From positions 64,363,477 through 64,427,476 of the forward strand of contig OU015493.1 of NCBI GenBank assembly GCA_907164885.2: a stretch of DNA of 64,000 bases. Reading direction: 5' to 3'. Below, piece by piece: positions 35,526 to 47,725 of this stretch (its first letter is position 1; each line of letters starts with the position of its first letter). The stretch is from Dolomedes plantarius. Its lineage: Eukaryota > Arthropoda > Arachnida > Araneae > Dolomedidae. The translations under genes were made by a program, and so were the position numbers. Below the pieces are notes generated by a model that was not told where the DNA came from, did not search any database, and was given only the letters and a program-made list of their open reading frames with translations.

Positions 35526-37128
35526 GGGTGCGTCATAAATTCGTGCAAACTTCAAAAATTCATAATAAAAGAAATAATGCTCGGAAAATTTTTCTGTTTG
35601 CGCCAATATGATCAGAGGGATTTTGGATTTTTATCCATGTATAAAAAAAAAAGTTTCCACAAGTAACCGAAAGAGGGCGCTCACACGTCCTACTGAGACC
35701 TTTTATGCAAATCAGGCAAACACAAGCAGAAAATCAAACATATCACAATAACATGAGACTGTGCATTTATTTTAAAGTAATAGATGTTCAACATTACCAC
35801 CAGCACAAGATAATAGGCAAGTGAGGCGCGTCACTACGCCCATTACAGCGGAGTGTAGCATTTCGCCATCGATGGTAGCGACTGTCTGTCGAATGGCATT
35901 TTTCAGTTCCACCAAAGTGGTTGGGGAACCCTGATACACACGAGACTTTAAGTATCCCCACAACCAAAAATCCACCGGGTTTAAGTCTGGTGATCGTGAG
36001 GGCCACTGAACCTTACAACCTCCACTTATCACTCGGTCTTCAGTGAAAGATTCCAACAGGAACGTCTTGACATCACGTAAAATGTGGGGCGGCGCACCAT
36101 ATTGCATGAATGTGACAACAGGTAACGCATGTCTTTCCTGCAATGCAGGCTTAAGGTGGTCACGCAAAAGCGTCAGATACCGTGCTGCATTGACTGTGCA
36201 GGTTTTCCACCCGAATACAGGACAAGGCTCTTCAAAAATGAAAGGGCCCAGAATAAAAGACGCGGTGAAACCGCCCCAAACAGTCACACGAGGAGAATGT
36301 AGTGGCCGGTTCAGATACTCACGAGGGTTTGAAGTCGCCCAGATACGACTGTTTTGCGTATTAACGTCACCATGCAGTGAAAAGTGGGCTTCATCCGTCC
36401 ACGACATTCAGCAACAATTGTGGGTTACTTTCCATTTGTGGCAGAGCCCATGTAGCAAAGATTTGTCTTGCATATGTATCTTCCGGTAATACCTGGTGAA
36501 GTGCATGGATTTTGTACGGATACAGATTCAACATTCCGTGCAGAATACATAGAATCGACGGTTCCGGAATCCCCGTTCTTCTCCCAGCTTCACGAGCACT
36601 GCTACTTCCCGTTGATGTCTCGGCTGCCAAATTTTCCATGGAACTTTGTACAACATGGACGCGGTCCGCGCTCAAGGATGGTCTGCCAATTCGTGGACGA
36701 TCCTCCAAACTCCCCGCTTCCTCAAAACGTCGTACTAAATTCAGTATCCCATTAAATGAAATAGCCCTTTTTCGCGCCTTCAGTCCTTTCTCCGTGCGAA
36801 ACTTTCGCAATGCAACAGTTGGGGATTCACCATTCTTGTAGGAAAGTTTAACAACCAACACTCGATCAGGTAAAGAAGGCATGCTGACATTTTCGAATGA
36901 CGGATCCATTTCCAACCAGGTGTTTTATTGATAGCCTGATTTGCATAAAACGTCTCAGTAGGACGTGTGAGCGCTCTCTTTCGGTTACTTTTGGAAACTT
37001 TTTTTTTTTTTTACATGAAAAAAAATCCAAAATCCCTCTGATCATATTGGCGCAAACAGAAAAATTTCCCAAGCATTATTTCTTTTATTATGATTTTTTT
37101 GAAGTGTGCACGAATTTATGACGCACCC

Positions 37129-37130
<2 letters not shown>
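35524..37130 (-). mobile_element. Mariner-superfamily element with ~195-bp terminal repeats
   Basis: Ends CCGGGTGCGTCATAAATTCG, flanked by TA (35522-35523, 37131-37132). The inverted repeats are about 195 bp and highly similar, extending to TTTATGCAAATCAGGC. 1607 bp overall. The transposase lies on the minus strand between the repeats. High repeat identity suggests a fairly recent insertion. Confidence 0.93.
35772..36915 (-). pseudogene. Mariner-superfamily transposase, one frameshift
   Basis: Two overlapping frames (36391-36915 and 35772-36407) make one transposase of about 380 residues with a frameshift near 36400. N-terminal part: paired helix-turn-helix region with LVRRFEEAGSLEDRPRIGRPS. 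Catalytic part: first Asp intact in WTDEAHF; second site reads MQYGAPPH, where a GAT-to-TAT change (36099-36101) puts Tyr for the expected Asp; third Asp intact in SPDLNPVDFWLWGYLK, 42 residues later. The C-terminus ends SCAGGNVEHLLL. The frameshift and the lost Asp each should abolish activity. The HTH/DDE layout is that of IS630-Tc1-mariner transposases; the exact subfamily is not assigned. Confidence 0.9.
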
Positions 37131-37674
<544 letters not shown>

Positions 37675-38804
37675 CAGAGGCTGTTCACACATTTTTAGAC
37701 GATGTATATTGTATTCACAAAACTGAATTACATAAAATTCTTGTGTTTTAAATGTTCTATTTGACATCCCTTATTCTGAACTATCTTTCGACACCGCAAT
37801 TTCCAGGATAATAATGCCTTTTGAAGTGTCAGAAGAGGTATTCTATCCCATTCCTCCTGAACAGCTTTCCAGAGTCCTGTAAGGGTTTTGGGACGACGTT
37901 TGGATAATGCAGATTTTAAAAGTCCGAAAGCACAAAAATCCATAAGTGATACATCGTGAGATTTAGTAGGGATATCAGTGAAGGATATGACCTTGATACC
38001 AATTTTTTGTTCCATTTCTTTTAGGAAATTTACAGTGGATTTTGATGTATGACTGCTAGCTTTGTCTTGATGTAGTCTCACAAATTGATGGCACTGTAGG
38101 TAAAGCGATGGTATTTCATTCAGAAAAATTGGCGATAAAATATGTTCCTGATAGTATTTGGAGTTAATCTTGACATTTGTTTCCACTCTCTTTATTTTTA
38201 ACTTGCCATTATAAGAAAAACCAGCAACAATCATGAATCCCTTAGAAAAACTTTCTTTCGATTCTTTGAACCATATACTTAAATTTTTTTCTCTCCTTTT
38301 ATGATAATAAATGGCTCTTTTTTAGTTGCAATCATTTAAATACACCCATGATTCATCTATTGTGACAATTGTTTTCCATCCTTTGACTAGGGGGGATTTT
38401 CTTTTAACATTAAACAACGTACCTTTGCAATAGTCGAAGATGTCCGTTTTTTCCTTGGATACTTGTTTGGAATTTTTGTCCCACGTGAGGCTCCAATTTG
38501 ACGTTTTTTTTCCTTTCTTATTGACGATATTACCTATAGACGCTTTAGATATCACAAAACCATGACTCTCACATCGTTTTTGGATTTCGGAGTATGCATA
38601 TTTCTCTTCGGAAAGAGCATAAATGTAGCCTTCGAACCACTGCTTTGTTAAAAACGCCATTTTGAATAAAAAGAAAAGTTTCAAGCCGCAGACGATAATT
38701 TTGACTTTTAAAAACATAGTACAATTGCTATTATTTCTTTTGCAGCAAACGATTTTTTATTACCGCTTACCAAAATCATCTAAAAAATGTGCGAACAGCC
38801 TCTG
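37675..38804 (-). mobile_element. Tc1/mariner-superfamily element, DD41D type, nearly intact
   Basis: TA-flanked (37673-37674, 38805-38806), 1130 bp. Ends CAGAGGCTGTTCACACATTT and, inverted, CAGAGGCTGTTCGCACATTT, about 30 bp each. It sits next to a (TA)n run. It carries a transposase on the minus strand with a single stop codon. Related to the decayed 5693-6997 element. Confidence 0.93.
37728..38660 (-). pseudogene. DD41D transposase with a single premature stop
   Basis: From the ATG at 38660 (MAFLTKQWFEGY) to the stop at 37728 the frame is continuous for about 310 codons except for one TAA at 38322-38324, just after VTIDESWVYLNDCN. Order: an N-terminal helix-turn-helix region (YSEIQKRCESHGF ... 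SIGNIVNKKG), first catalytic Asp in TIDESW, MIVAGFSYNGKLKIKRV, second Asp in RLHQDKASSH, third Asp in SLMDFCAFGLL, then TLTGLWKAVQEEW. Second and third Asp are separated by 41 residues. All three Asp are present, so the stop is the only obvious defect. The upstream ATG at 38717 lies close to the terminal repeat and is a less likely start. Subfamily rosa/Visitor-like by spacing only. Confidence 0.9.

Positions 38805-38806
<2 letters not shown>

Positions 38807-38849
<43 letters not shown>
38807..38849. repeat. (TA)n microsatellite
   Basis: TA run directly right of the DD41D element. Confidence 0.95.
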
Positions 38850-38851
<2 letters not shown>

Positions 38852-39548
38852 TTTCAGTTGAGTTTCGGTATCAAATATTTATGGTTTAACCTTTTTATGT
38901 ATTTACACACATGAAGATATTATATTAATCTGGTCATTTCGGCGACCTCCATGGCGTTATATTATATTTGATAATAATTCCATGAAATGAATTTTTCGTG
39001 GCGCCTATAGATACCTTCTCTTGCTAACTGTTTTTCCAGACACAATGTAAAAAAGAAATTTCTTAATTTTATTTCTACACTCAAAAGGAGTATAGACAGT
39101 ATTATAGATTTGTGACTGGTGAAAAAGTACAGCAAGTAAAAGGAAGTACGGGTATACGTAAAATGAATTCAGATGAGTACTTCGAGGTTTATAAGTGCGT
39201 TAAAAAAGCTTGCCATTAACACTCAAAATGAAAATTTTAATACTTTACATTGAAAACGCAGTTGGAAAAGAATTTAAAATTCATTGTGGCGACCCGATTC
39301 AATAGAAACGTTTTCTAGAAAGTTATAAAAATATAAATTCATTCATCAGTGTCTACAGCATCTTGAGGAAAAATATTCCTTATTGAAAGGAACATGAGGT
39401 AGGAAAAACTGGGTAAAAAGAAACCTTTTTTAAAAACTCTTATATAGTGTCTTTTATAAACACGTAAATAGGCATGATATCGCGTCATATGATATTATAA
39501 CGTAAAAATAGGGTAAACTGTCAGAAAATATGAAAGAATTCTAATGCT
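38850..39548. other. No feature recognised
   Basis: AT-rich with nothing identifiable. Confidence 0.4.
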
Positions 39549-39549
39549 A

Positions 39550-39618
<69 letters not shown>
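39549..39618. repeat. (TA)n microsatellite
   Basis: TA run abutting the Tc1-like element. Confidence 0.95.
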
Positions 39619-39621
<3 letters not shown>

Positions 39622-39839
39622 GTGGTTATCAAAATAATGGAAACACCTATCAATATTAGTAATGTTTATGAATGTGCTTCGCAGTCCTTAAAAAACAAGT
39701 CTGACCACCAGTATTTTTTATTTAATGTAATGTATGTATTATTCTAATGTCAGGTAGCAGTAATGAAGCTAAGGGCATCGTGCTTTTGGGGGGAACAGCG
39801 TAAAATATCAAATCTTGCAGACCTTGCGAAAAGGGCAAA

Positions 39840-40870
39840 ATTTTATAGTGCGTTTAAATTAGAGTATCTCTTACTGCAACCCCCAGGCTAATAGGTGTTT
39901 TTCGAGCTATGGTATCGAAAGTCATGATAGCATACAGAGTGCACGGAAAAATATCCTTTGCCAAACAGAATTGTGCACGAAAGGGAGAGCTGAATGAAAG
40001 GGACGGACGAGTAAATGAAGCGAATTGTGACATGAAGAAAGAAAACAACTGCTACCAAAATGACCTAACAGCACAATCTGAATCTGTATGTTCCGGTATC
40101 AACCATTAGAGATAGAAGGAAACTTCACAAACAAAGCATTTACGGTAGAGAATCTATTCCCAAGTCACTTGTAATTGATTCTAATCCGAAATATCGTGCA
40201 CAATGGTGCCACGAGCACAAATCCTGGTCGAGTAATATATCGAAAAACGGCCTTTAGTCCGACGAATCATTGTTCACATTGTTCCTCACAACAGGACGTG
40301 TGTATGTCTGGAGAACACCTACACAAGCGGAAGATTCTGGCTGTCTCATCTTAACTGTCAATCATGGACGTAGATCAATTAGGGTTTCGGATGACATCTC
40401 ATGGTTTTCTTCAGGCCCTATTTTAACCCTAAAAGGGAGGTTGAATGGAAAGGACTATGTCGAAATTTTAGCTCACTAGTCCATCTTCCAATGGACTAGT
40501 GAGCTAAAATTTCGACTATATGCAATGTTTGCACCATATGTTGATACCATATGGTGCAAACATTGTTTCTTGCAGAAGATGGCGTTCTCCAGGATGATAA
40601 TTCCACTATACATACAGCTAAATCTATCAAGTATTGATTTGAAGAGCATAAAAAATAAGTCAAATATCTTACCTTGCCCTATACAATCCCCCCGACTACA
40701 TATCATCCAACCACTGTGATCTCTATAAGCGGATAGAGACAGGTATTGATATCCACCACAGCATCACTACAGGAACTTTCATGATTTTTCCCTGAAGAAC
40801 GGTATAATATATTCTTAACCACTATTCATGACTTGTATAATCCAATTCCAAGGTGAACCAGGTGGTATTA
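39840..40870 (+). pseudogene. Tc1-type (DD34E) transposase, heavily decayed
   Basis: Clear blocks: RESIPKSLVIDSNPKYRAQWCHEHKSW in one frame (shown only as landmarks: SIPKSLV, AQWCHEHKSW), SDESLFTLF with the first Asp, TTGRVYVWRTP, SSGPILTLKGRLNGKDYVEI, and a frame-shifted second catalytic region (codons for QDDNSTIHTA, in a different frame from the preceding TLFLQK). The third region is barely recognisable (a PHTIPP/PTT-like remnant). Many stops and frameshifts. A templated inversion at 40459-40565 interrupts it. Confidence 0.8.
40459..40565. repeat. Two adjacent perfect palindromes
   Basis: First: arms of 26 bp (40459-40484, 40491-40516) with a 6-base loop. Second: arms of 18 bp (40523-40540, 40548-40565) with a 7-base loop. 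The middle block (about 40491-40540) is an inverted copy of both flanks, inserted into the transposase sequence. Confidence 0.95.
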
Positions 40871-40971
40871 CATGACAAAAGTGCTCCTGCACCGTATTAA
40901 TAGAGGTTTTACATGGTGTTTCTTAGTATTTCTATGATTTTTTTAACCATTTGTATGTATAATGTATATAT

Positions 40972-40986
40972 ATATATATATATATA
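40972..40986. repeat. Short (TA)n followed by (GA)n
   Basis: A brief TA run followed by GGGAGAGAGAGA. Confidence 0.85.
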
Positions 40987-41751
40987 GGGAGAGAGAGAAA
41001 ATGGAGGTCAATCAATAGACGGATGGATATACAGATAAATATCATATATTCATGAATACTTGCATTTATATAAGGAATAGAAATTAATAAAGGAAAAAAT
41101 AATAAGTATTAGAAGAGGAAATAGCTATCTTTTAGTCTAATACCGCTTTATAAAACTAACAGATTTTTTATGATTTGACATTAAACTTTAAAATGAGTTC
41201 ATTTCGTTTCAAATTTTATCTTTTTGTAATAAATTTTTTCTCTACAATGATGTGCTTGGAATTAGATTCAAACATGCTGTCATTTCCAATTATTTAAATT
41301 TTCTTCATAGCTTTATTCCTTGAAATTATTGCAGGAACCTTAAAGCTTTTTAATAATGCTCTTCTGTCTTGGAGTTGAAATATATTTTACGATGCATAAA
41401 ACAGAGAATTTTCTAGAAAGTTTTAAATTAATCACCACTTTCACGGTGAGTCTAAAACGAGTTTATATTCACCTGAGAGACGCATTTTGAAATAATTTTT
41501 AATATTTTATCACGCTATAAAATATATTGCAGACAGAAACTTTTTAAGGCGGAATTTTGCAGAGGTGTTTCTTATTGTATTGTTTAAGAATTATTTATAA
41601 GCTTGGAGTTCTATAAATTGAAAACACTTTTTTTCAAATGCTGTTGCATGAAGTCCACAAAAGATGCTTATTTGAAGCGTTACGAGAAATGATGTGCTTT
41701 TCTTTCCTTCTCAAATTTATGAAATCAAAGCTCTAACGACTTCAGCACTTT
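40987..41751. other. No feature recognised
   Basis: AT-rich sequence; nothing identified. Confidence 0.4.
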
Positions 41752-42013
41752 TTAACGTAGGATTACGTTCCTCCATATCAGTTCGGGGTAAAGCAAAATT
41801 TATGACGCCAAATCCGTCGTCGCGAGTTAAAAATCAAGATTGGAAGAGTAGACATATGTAACTTATTTTTCTTACCATCGACCAATTCTGAATAGAGTTA
41901 ACACTCATCCTTTACTTCGTATGTAGGAATTTTACTGTAAAAAAAGAGGTAAGCAACGATAAGTAATCATACGTTAATAACCCGCAGTGGTTTCGTTAGA
42001 AGAGACTACCTGA
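41752..42013. mobile_element. Dispersed ~255-315-bp repeat, copy 3
   Basis: Runs from TTTAACGTAGGATTACGTTC to GAAGAGACTACCTGAAATTT and matches 62581-62835 and, inverted, 33044-33352. Confidence 0.88.
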
Positions 42014-42109
42014 AATTTTTTTTCTCTAAATTTATATTACGGGATAATTATTCACCTTTATTACATGGAGATCCAAAAAAGCAGCTTACCTGACACCCGA
42101 GATCATTTT

Positions 42110-42185
42110 TCCCCACAGTTAAAGTGCCCACAGTTATAGTGCCACAGTTATAGTGCTCGTTATAGTGCCCACACTATAACGAGAA
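42110..42185. repeat. Short tandem CCACAGTTATAGTG with a palindrome
   Basis: CCACAGTTA(T)AGTG occurs three times in tandem, ending in the palindrome CGTTATAGTG-CCCA-CACTATAACG. Confidence 0.8.
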
Positions 42186-42970
42186 TGTAAGGAATCTAAG
42201 CTTATATTAATGTGTCGTTGCGACTTATAACATTTGGCAGAAACAGGCCAGACTATGTCTCGACTGCGGTACAGAGGAATGCGACCCAGTTTATAATAAC
42301 ATCACAAGGGTCGGAGTCCAATTTTAGACATGTGCCACCTCAATTTTGACCGAGAGACCCCCAGGGACGACATCTAGTGGACTCATACCCACTTGATCAT
42401 ATACAAGGACTTTCATATACAAGGACGGTCATATACAAGGGATCATATACATGGACGGTCTACGGCCTTAACGTGTATATATCCGTCCTAGACCGGAAGA
42501 CATTTAATGGAGTTCGTTGGAATTCGAACTGATCACCCCCCCCCAATCTGATGCACAAAGGGCTATCATTAGGTCTACTAAAGCCCGCTTATATTGATAC
42601 TGCACCGAAATTATATTTTTACATAATTTCATAATTAATGACACATTCGTCTAACTATTCAATCCATTTGTGTTATTAATAGTTCAAGAAATAAACCTTC
42701 CTCCTTCTCTTAAGAAAGAGCTTTTCTGTGTTAGTGTTGTCGAGAAAAACGTTTTCGGTTAGTACCCGATGATTTTCTTTCATTGGCTTGAATCCAAAAG
42801 TAATGTACAGTACTTCTATATTCTTTCAGAAAAGCTATTGATAGCAGTGCAGTAAAATTTCGCTATAACGATAGCAAATATAATGGTAAATCCCTGTACA
42901 ATGACCTTTTCACAATCTTTTGAAACCTTCATGTTTGTTTTAATACAAAATACATCGATGACAATGATAA
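42186..42970. other. Decayed repeats, no gene
   Basis: GCCACCTCAATTTTGACCGA (about 42338-42357) recurs near 9116, so a dispersed repeat is likely. ATCATATACAAGGAC-type tandem units lie at 42393-42455. A weak minus-strand B-box-like GTTCGAATTCC at 42519-42529 may mark an old SINE. Confidence 0.45.
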
Positions 42971-42973
42971 ATA

Positions 42974-43837
42974 CGGGGCGCATCCGCAAAGTAAGAACCG
43001 ATTGCTCATGGGTCATGCATAGTTCAAGTCATTGTAACAACGTCGCTGTCATTTAGTTTTGGGGCGTCTGCTGCCTCATTTAGCGTGAATTATATTGTTC
43101 CATAAAGTTGTCTCGCTTCGCTGTGTTGGTTTAAAGTAAACATGAAAATCGAAAATCCCTCCAGCTCCGAAGTGCGGTCAGTGATAAAATTTTTGAACAC
43201 AAAAAATGTTCGTGCGGTACCACCATAAATAGTTAGGTAGGACCATTAAGGTACGACCATAAATGCTGAATTTTACTGTGAAACTCTTAAGAAGATGAGC
43301 CGAGAAGTTTGGATTCCACGGCGTGGGTTACTGTATGCTGGAGATTGGCTTGTACATGACATCGGGGGTGGGGGGTGGGGGGGAGGTACACACCGCTGTC
43401 AGTACACATGCATTACTTGAATAGTTTGGTTAGGAAATTTTTGGAAAAACCACCGTATAGTCCCGACCTAGCTCTTAGCAATTTCCATTTGTTTCTCCAC
43501 ATGAAGTGATTTTTCACCGGTCCGAGTCTACAGAGTGATAAAGAAACAAAGGACGTTGTGAAGGAGTGGCCTCGAGTAGCAAAATTTGACTAAGTGCTTC
43601 AAACGAAACCAAACCAAACCGTGAAGGAGTGGCTGAATAGGTTGGGGGTGAGTTTTTTCGATGAAGTAATACAAAAACTGGTGTAACGATGCGACAAATG
43701 CTTCAATAAATATATATGCGCTACGTAGAAAAGTAGTGTATTGTATGTTTTAACATTTTTCAGTAAAAATCTTTCACAAACTTCTTCCTAAATTATTTTA
43801 CGCCCAATAATCGTTCTCACTTTGTGGATGCGCCTAG
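42974..43837 (+). mobile_element. Internally deleted mariner (DD34D type)
   Basis: Ends share GGCGCATCC(G/A)CAAAGT; TA lies at 42972-42973 and 43838-43839. 864 bp, shorter than the usual ~1.3 kb of mariners. Confidence 0.85.
43142..43720 (+). pseudogene. Mariner transposase, internally deleted
   Basis: Starts MKIENPSSSEVRSVIKFL (HTH region) and stops soon after. It rejoins at NAEFYCETLKKM and the catalytic-end block PPYSPDLALSNFHLF, where the third catalytic Asp is replaced by Asn. A short VKEWLNRL block follows. The first two catalytic Asp blocks are missing or unrecognisable. The YSPDLA-FHLF motif is the signature of DD34D mariners. Confidence 0.85.
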
Positions 43838-43839
43838 TA

Positions 43840-45290
43840 CATGCCTCTGCAATGTGTTTAATTTTTAGAACTCGCAAATTTAACTATACTCTAATAGGAA
43901 AAAGGACCCTGTACAACGATGTTCTTTACAGGATAACCCCCTCACCCTTCCTCGATACACAGATATCAAACGTCAAAACAGCGCTTTTTAGAAACGTCTT
44001 ATCATCATGACTCATGAAGACGTCAAGAGGCAAAAATTGACTCCGCTTCAATAACGGCAAGGTGAGCAAAACATATCTGAGGTAAGCCACTTGTGTCCAT
44101 CCAACAGAGCTTCAACTAAGCACGTTTTTTACCATTGCACTTACATAACGTACACTCAATTTGTCTCTCTTTTTTTCCGTCTATTTTTCAGATTTTGTAC
44201 GTGAGTTCAGTCAAAAGAACGCTTTTGAGAAACGTTTTATCATCATGACTCGTAAAGACGCCAAGAATGGAATTTGCGTCATGAATTCGTGACGCAATCA
44301 TATTTCTCGCCTTAACAGCTCTTCTCATGACCGGTGTTTGCCAAGTTTTACGTTTTACACGCATGTTGTCGACCGAGTATTTTTATTTCTTGTCATAATC
44401 AGATTTTACCAAATAGAGCACATTTTGCTACATGTTCATTACCGCTATTAATGGGCGTTTATTAACCCTTTTTTGACGCATATTTGTTTATATCTGTATC
44501 TCAAAACCATTATTTACAAATTTTTTCTCGCAGACTCATAGTGTCGAGTGATTTCTGAAGCTTGAGACAGGAAAAGAAAGGGCTGTTAGATAGTTACGTT
44601 TCCTTCGGAAAAATATTTGACGTTATTAAATATATTGAAACAAGAGGCCCGCTTTCGTCTAAACTTAGGGATAAATATATTACGTAAATATATTTAAACA
44701 TCACTGTAGTTTCTTTAAGATACAACAAAAATTTCTATCCACTATGAGAGTGATTTATAGCGAAATCATGCAACCTTTGAACTTTTTAAGGATGATTAAA
44801 ACATGACGAATTCTAAGCGGAATTCGTTTAAAATTTGTGCAAAGCTAAAATATATCCTTAAATAATTATAACTCTTCGAAATGGCATTCTTAAAAGTATC
44901 TATAATTCAGTACACCCTTTGTCGATTACAGCAAAACATATTTCCTTCTCCTTCTGTTCATTTCAGGTACGTGAAAGTCTTACAATTCTTGCGCTATTGT
45001 TCCTATAGGATAACAACAATAGCGCCAATTGTATAAGGATTTACAGGTGAAGGAAATTGAATCCATTATATAATTCATATTAATACCATATTTTAACAAT
45101 AAGTCATCAGTATGATTTGGGGAATCAACAGCTTTCTTATAATCAAAATATAATTGAATGATTGTCTGAAATTACTGAGGTCATTTATTGCTACACGAGG
45201 CTAATTAGACCGGGACCTACTGCTTAAAGCCGATTCCGAACATCCTACAAACATCCATACCAATGTTGGTACTTTAACCCATAGACTCTG

Positions 45291-45293
<3 letters not shown>
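43840..45293. other. No gene; one duplicated segment
   Basis: A segment of about 65 bp (around 43972-44037: TTATCATCATGACTCATGAA) recurs at about 44208-44275 (TTATCATCATGACTCGTAAA). Otherwise AT-rich with nothing recognised. Confidence 0.5.

Positions 45294-45327
<34 letters not shown>
45294..45327. repeat. (TA)n microsatellite
   Basis: TA run at the 3' side of the SINE. Confidence 0.95.
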
Positions 45328-45329
<2 letters not shown>

Positions 45330-45598
45330 CTCACGGCGCTACAGTCCGATGTGGACCAGGGACGCCGGTACCCATCTCCGCTTTCTTGACCTAGGGGCTT
45401 GTGGTGCCATACAGCATATGTCTCAGTCAGGTGGTCAGCCTGACGTGGAACCCCCAGAGTTTAGTTCCCAAGCATGCTTGGTCCTCATTTTATCGACCCA
45501 CTCAAGGGATGAAAGGCTGAGTCGACCTTGCCCTTTCGCAGGGTCGAACCCTGGACCTATGGGATGACAGCTTGACGTTTTTAACCACTACGCCACCG

Positions 45599-45601
<3 letters not shown>
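45328..45601 (-). mobile_element. tRNA-derived SINE
   Basis: On the minus strand it starts GCCCGGTGGCGTAGTGGTTA, with A box TGGCGTAGTGG, and has a near-perfect B box GGGTTCGACCC at 45541-45551. A body of about 200 bp follows, ending in (TA)n. Spacing and boxes are those of a tRNA-derived RNA polymerase III promoter. Confidence 0.85.
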
Positions 45602-45683
<82 letters not shown>

Positions 45684-45704
45684 GTATATATGTATATATA
45701 TGTA

Positions 45705-45775
<71 letters not shown>
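45602..45775. repeat. (TA)n/(GTATA)n microsatellite
   Basis: TA run with regularly placed G interruptions, upstream of the SINE head. Confidence 0.95.
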
Positions 45776-45777
<2 letters not shown>

Positions 45778-46608
45778 CACCTGTCAAAATTTGCAAATTC
45801 TATAACCGTATGCATGCTGCTGCCTAACAACTAACAATTAACGTAGGTGGATTAACATTCGAAAAACTATAGGTAAGTTAATGCCCAAAGAACAGAACTA
45901 AAAAGAAGGGAATTAACACCCAAAAGACAAGATGTTAAGCAATTAAACTGAAACAAACAAAAAACCGATTCCCTGTCTTCGCTTGGCTCTTCAGCCGTGG
46001 GTAAAGCAAAGAAAACTAATCAAACATAAGAGGTTTCGCCATAGTGTCATATTCAAAAAACGTTTACAATGAACATAAATAAACTAAACAAAAAAATTGA
46101 AATCTTCTTATGACACGACGGTCGTAGGTAGGTGCTCGATGGTCAAACTAATTGAAAGTTCACCGTCAGGCCCGTGAGTATTAGGCGTGAGTGTCACTAT
46201 GAACAATTCACGCGACAATTCAATGATGATCATCGAAACTCTTTGATGTAAATATCAGACAACCGAAAATACTTGAACAAACAGCGTGGGACGTGGCGGG
46301 AAGCTCGAAAGCGATAGGAAGGTGGAGAAGTTTGATGACCACCAGACTACACACGGGGCCCACACGTTAGCGGCGCTGACAGATAAAGTAGGAAAATTCA
46401 GATGAGGCAGGAAAATGGACTGAGTATGAACGGGATTAAGAACTAAAGGAATAAAATTACATACGTATCAATTACATGTAGTAGATAAAAACAATGTAGA
46501 CTCACCATTAACTAAAACAGAGGATTTTTTATAAAAAGGGAGGTTTTCTATAAAATCTAATTCAGAAACGGAGTATGATGAACAGTTTTTGGACCAAAAT
46601 ATTTAAAA
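45776..46608. other. No gene recognised
   Basis: Moderately AT-rich; no convincing feature. Confidence 0.4.
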
Positions 46609-46609
46609 T

Positions 46610-46861
46610 ATATCGCAACCCGGCAAGAAAAGTGACTCAAGTCAAAAAATGGCAATTTCGAGGTTATGTAGTGAAAAATATGTAGGAAGTGCCCCATCGT
46701 GCACGAAAAGTGACGCATCTCTATCTCGCAATTTGTCAATCTGAGGTCAGTTGTATCAGTTTTATTTTAATGCTACTTGATGCTGTATGGTATTCTTTAA
46801 GTTGATTTTTCTCAAAGGCCGCATTTTTGAGGTGTCACTTTTCTTGCAGGGGAGCGATATG
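46610..46861. mobile_element. MITE with GCAAGAAAAGTGAC ends
   Basis: The inverted ends share ATATCGC and GCAAGAAAAGTGAC (left ATATCGCAACCCGGCAAGAA; right, inverted, ATATCGCTCCCCTGCAAGAA). About 252 bp. Superfamily unknown. Confidence 0.75.
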
Positions 46862-46862
46862 T

Positions 46863-47717
46863 CCACATTCCTATGCTTGTATGACTATTTTCCTTGATTT
46901 TTAACGTACCTAGAACCGTACCTATTTCATGCACGTATCAAGGGCACATTTGGGTTTACCAAAGTAGGGGAAATTACAAGGTATGCTATATATTCCCCGA
47001 TTACGAAATTTTCTTCGGTTTTTCATGAGGGGAAACTGAAGTTTAGTCGTGGTCGTAAAATGGCTCGCTTTCGAGCGTCCCGCCAGCTCCCACGTCTTTT
47101 TTTCTAGAATTTTCTGCTGTCTCCCTTATATATATCAAAGACTTTTAATGATTTTCATATCCGTCAATTGTCCAAAGTGACCTAATTATCAGTGGTCTGA
47201 CGATGAACTTTTAATAGCTCGAAACTTTTAGCCATACATTTAATTGCTTTCTGGGTATTTAATTATATGGTGGAAAGTGTTTTTTCCCTTAAGTTTTTCT
47301 AGAATTTTTCATGCAAGTTAGTATGACTTCTTTCAATTTTTAAAATTTTTTAACAATATATACGGCGAAAGTTTTTTTCTTAAACTTTTTCCTTTTCCTC
47401 TAATTTTTGACATCGGTAATCATTCTGCATTTCCTTACTTTATCTTAGATTTCTAAGCAGTTTTCTTTCAAGGCCCCATTCCCCTCGCCTATACTGATTT
47501 GGAGCAATGACTATACTAAATTTCGAAGTCACTATGAGCTTACAGCTAGAATTCACCTACGCTACTAGCAGATAAGATCGACTCAAAGCAGCTGTTCTAT
47601 GCAGGAAGGAATCAACGCTTTACAGACACTCTCAAAAGAATATGTGCGTAAACACACATGGAAGTTTTATTGTTTGAAATCAGGAGTTTTCAGAGCCCAG
47701 ATTTCTATTATCCGGGC
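46863..47717. other. No gene recognised
   Basis: AT-rich; an open frame at 47599-47883 crosses the left end of the hAT element and is not a gene. Confidence 0.4.
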
Positions 47718-47725
47718 ATTTAGAC

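Larger units (their letters stand above)
39619..40953 (+). mobile_element. Tc1-like element, old copy
   Basis: Left end CAGGTGGTTATCAAAATAAT followed by GGAAACACC. The decayed right end, inverted, reads CAAATGGTTAAAAAAATCAT and continues to GAAACACC. TA lies on both sides. About 1335 bp. It contains a degenerate DD34E transposase and a pair of perfect palindromes. Confidence 0.85.

Noticed and set aside
36043..36841. Plus-strand frames of 95-148 codons over the mariner-type element
   Set aside because: They are antisense shadows of the minus-strand transposase.
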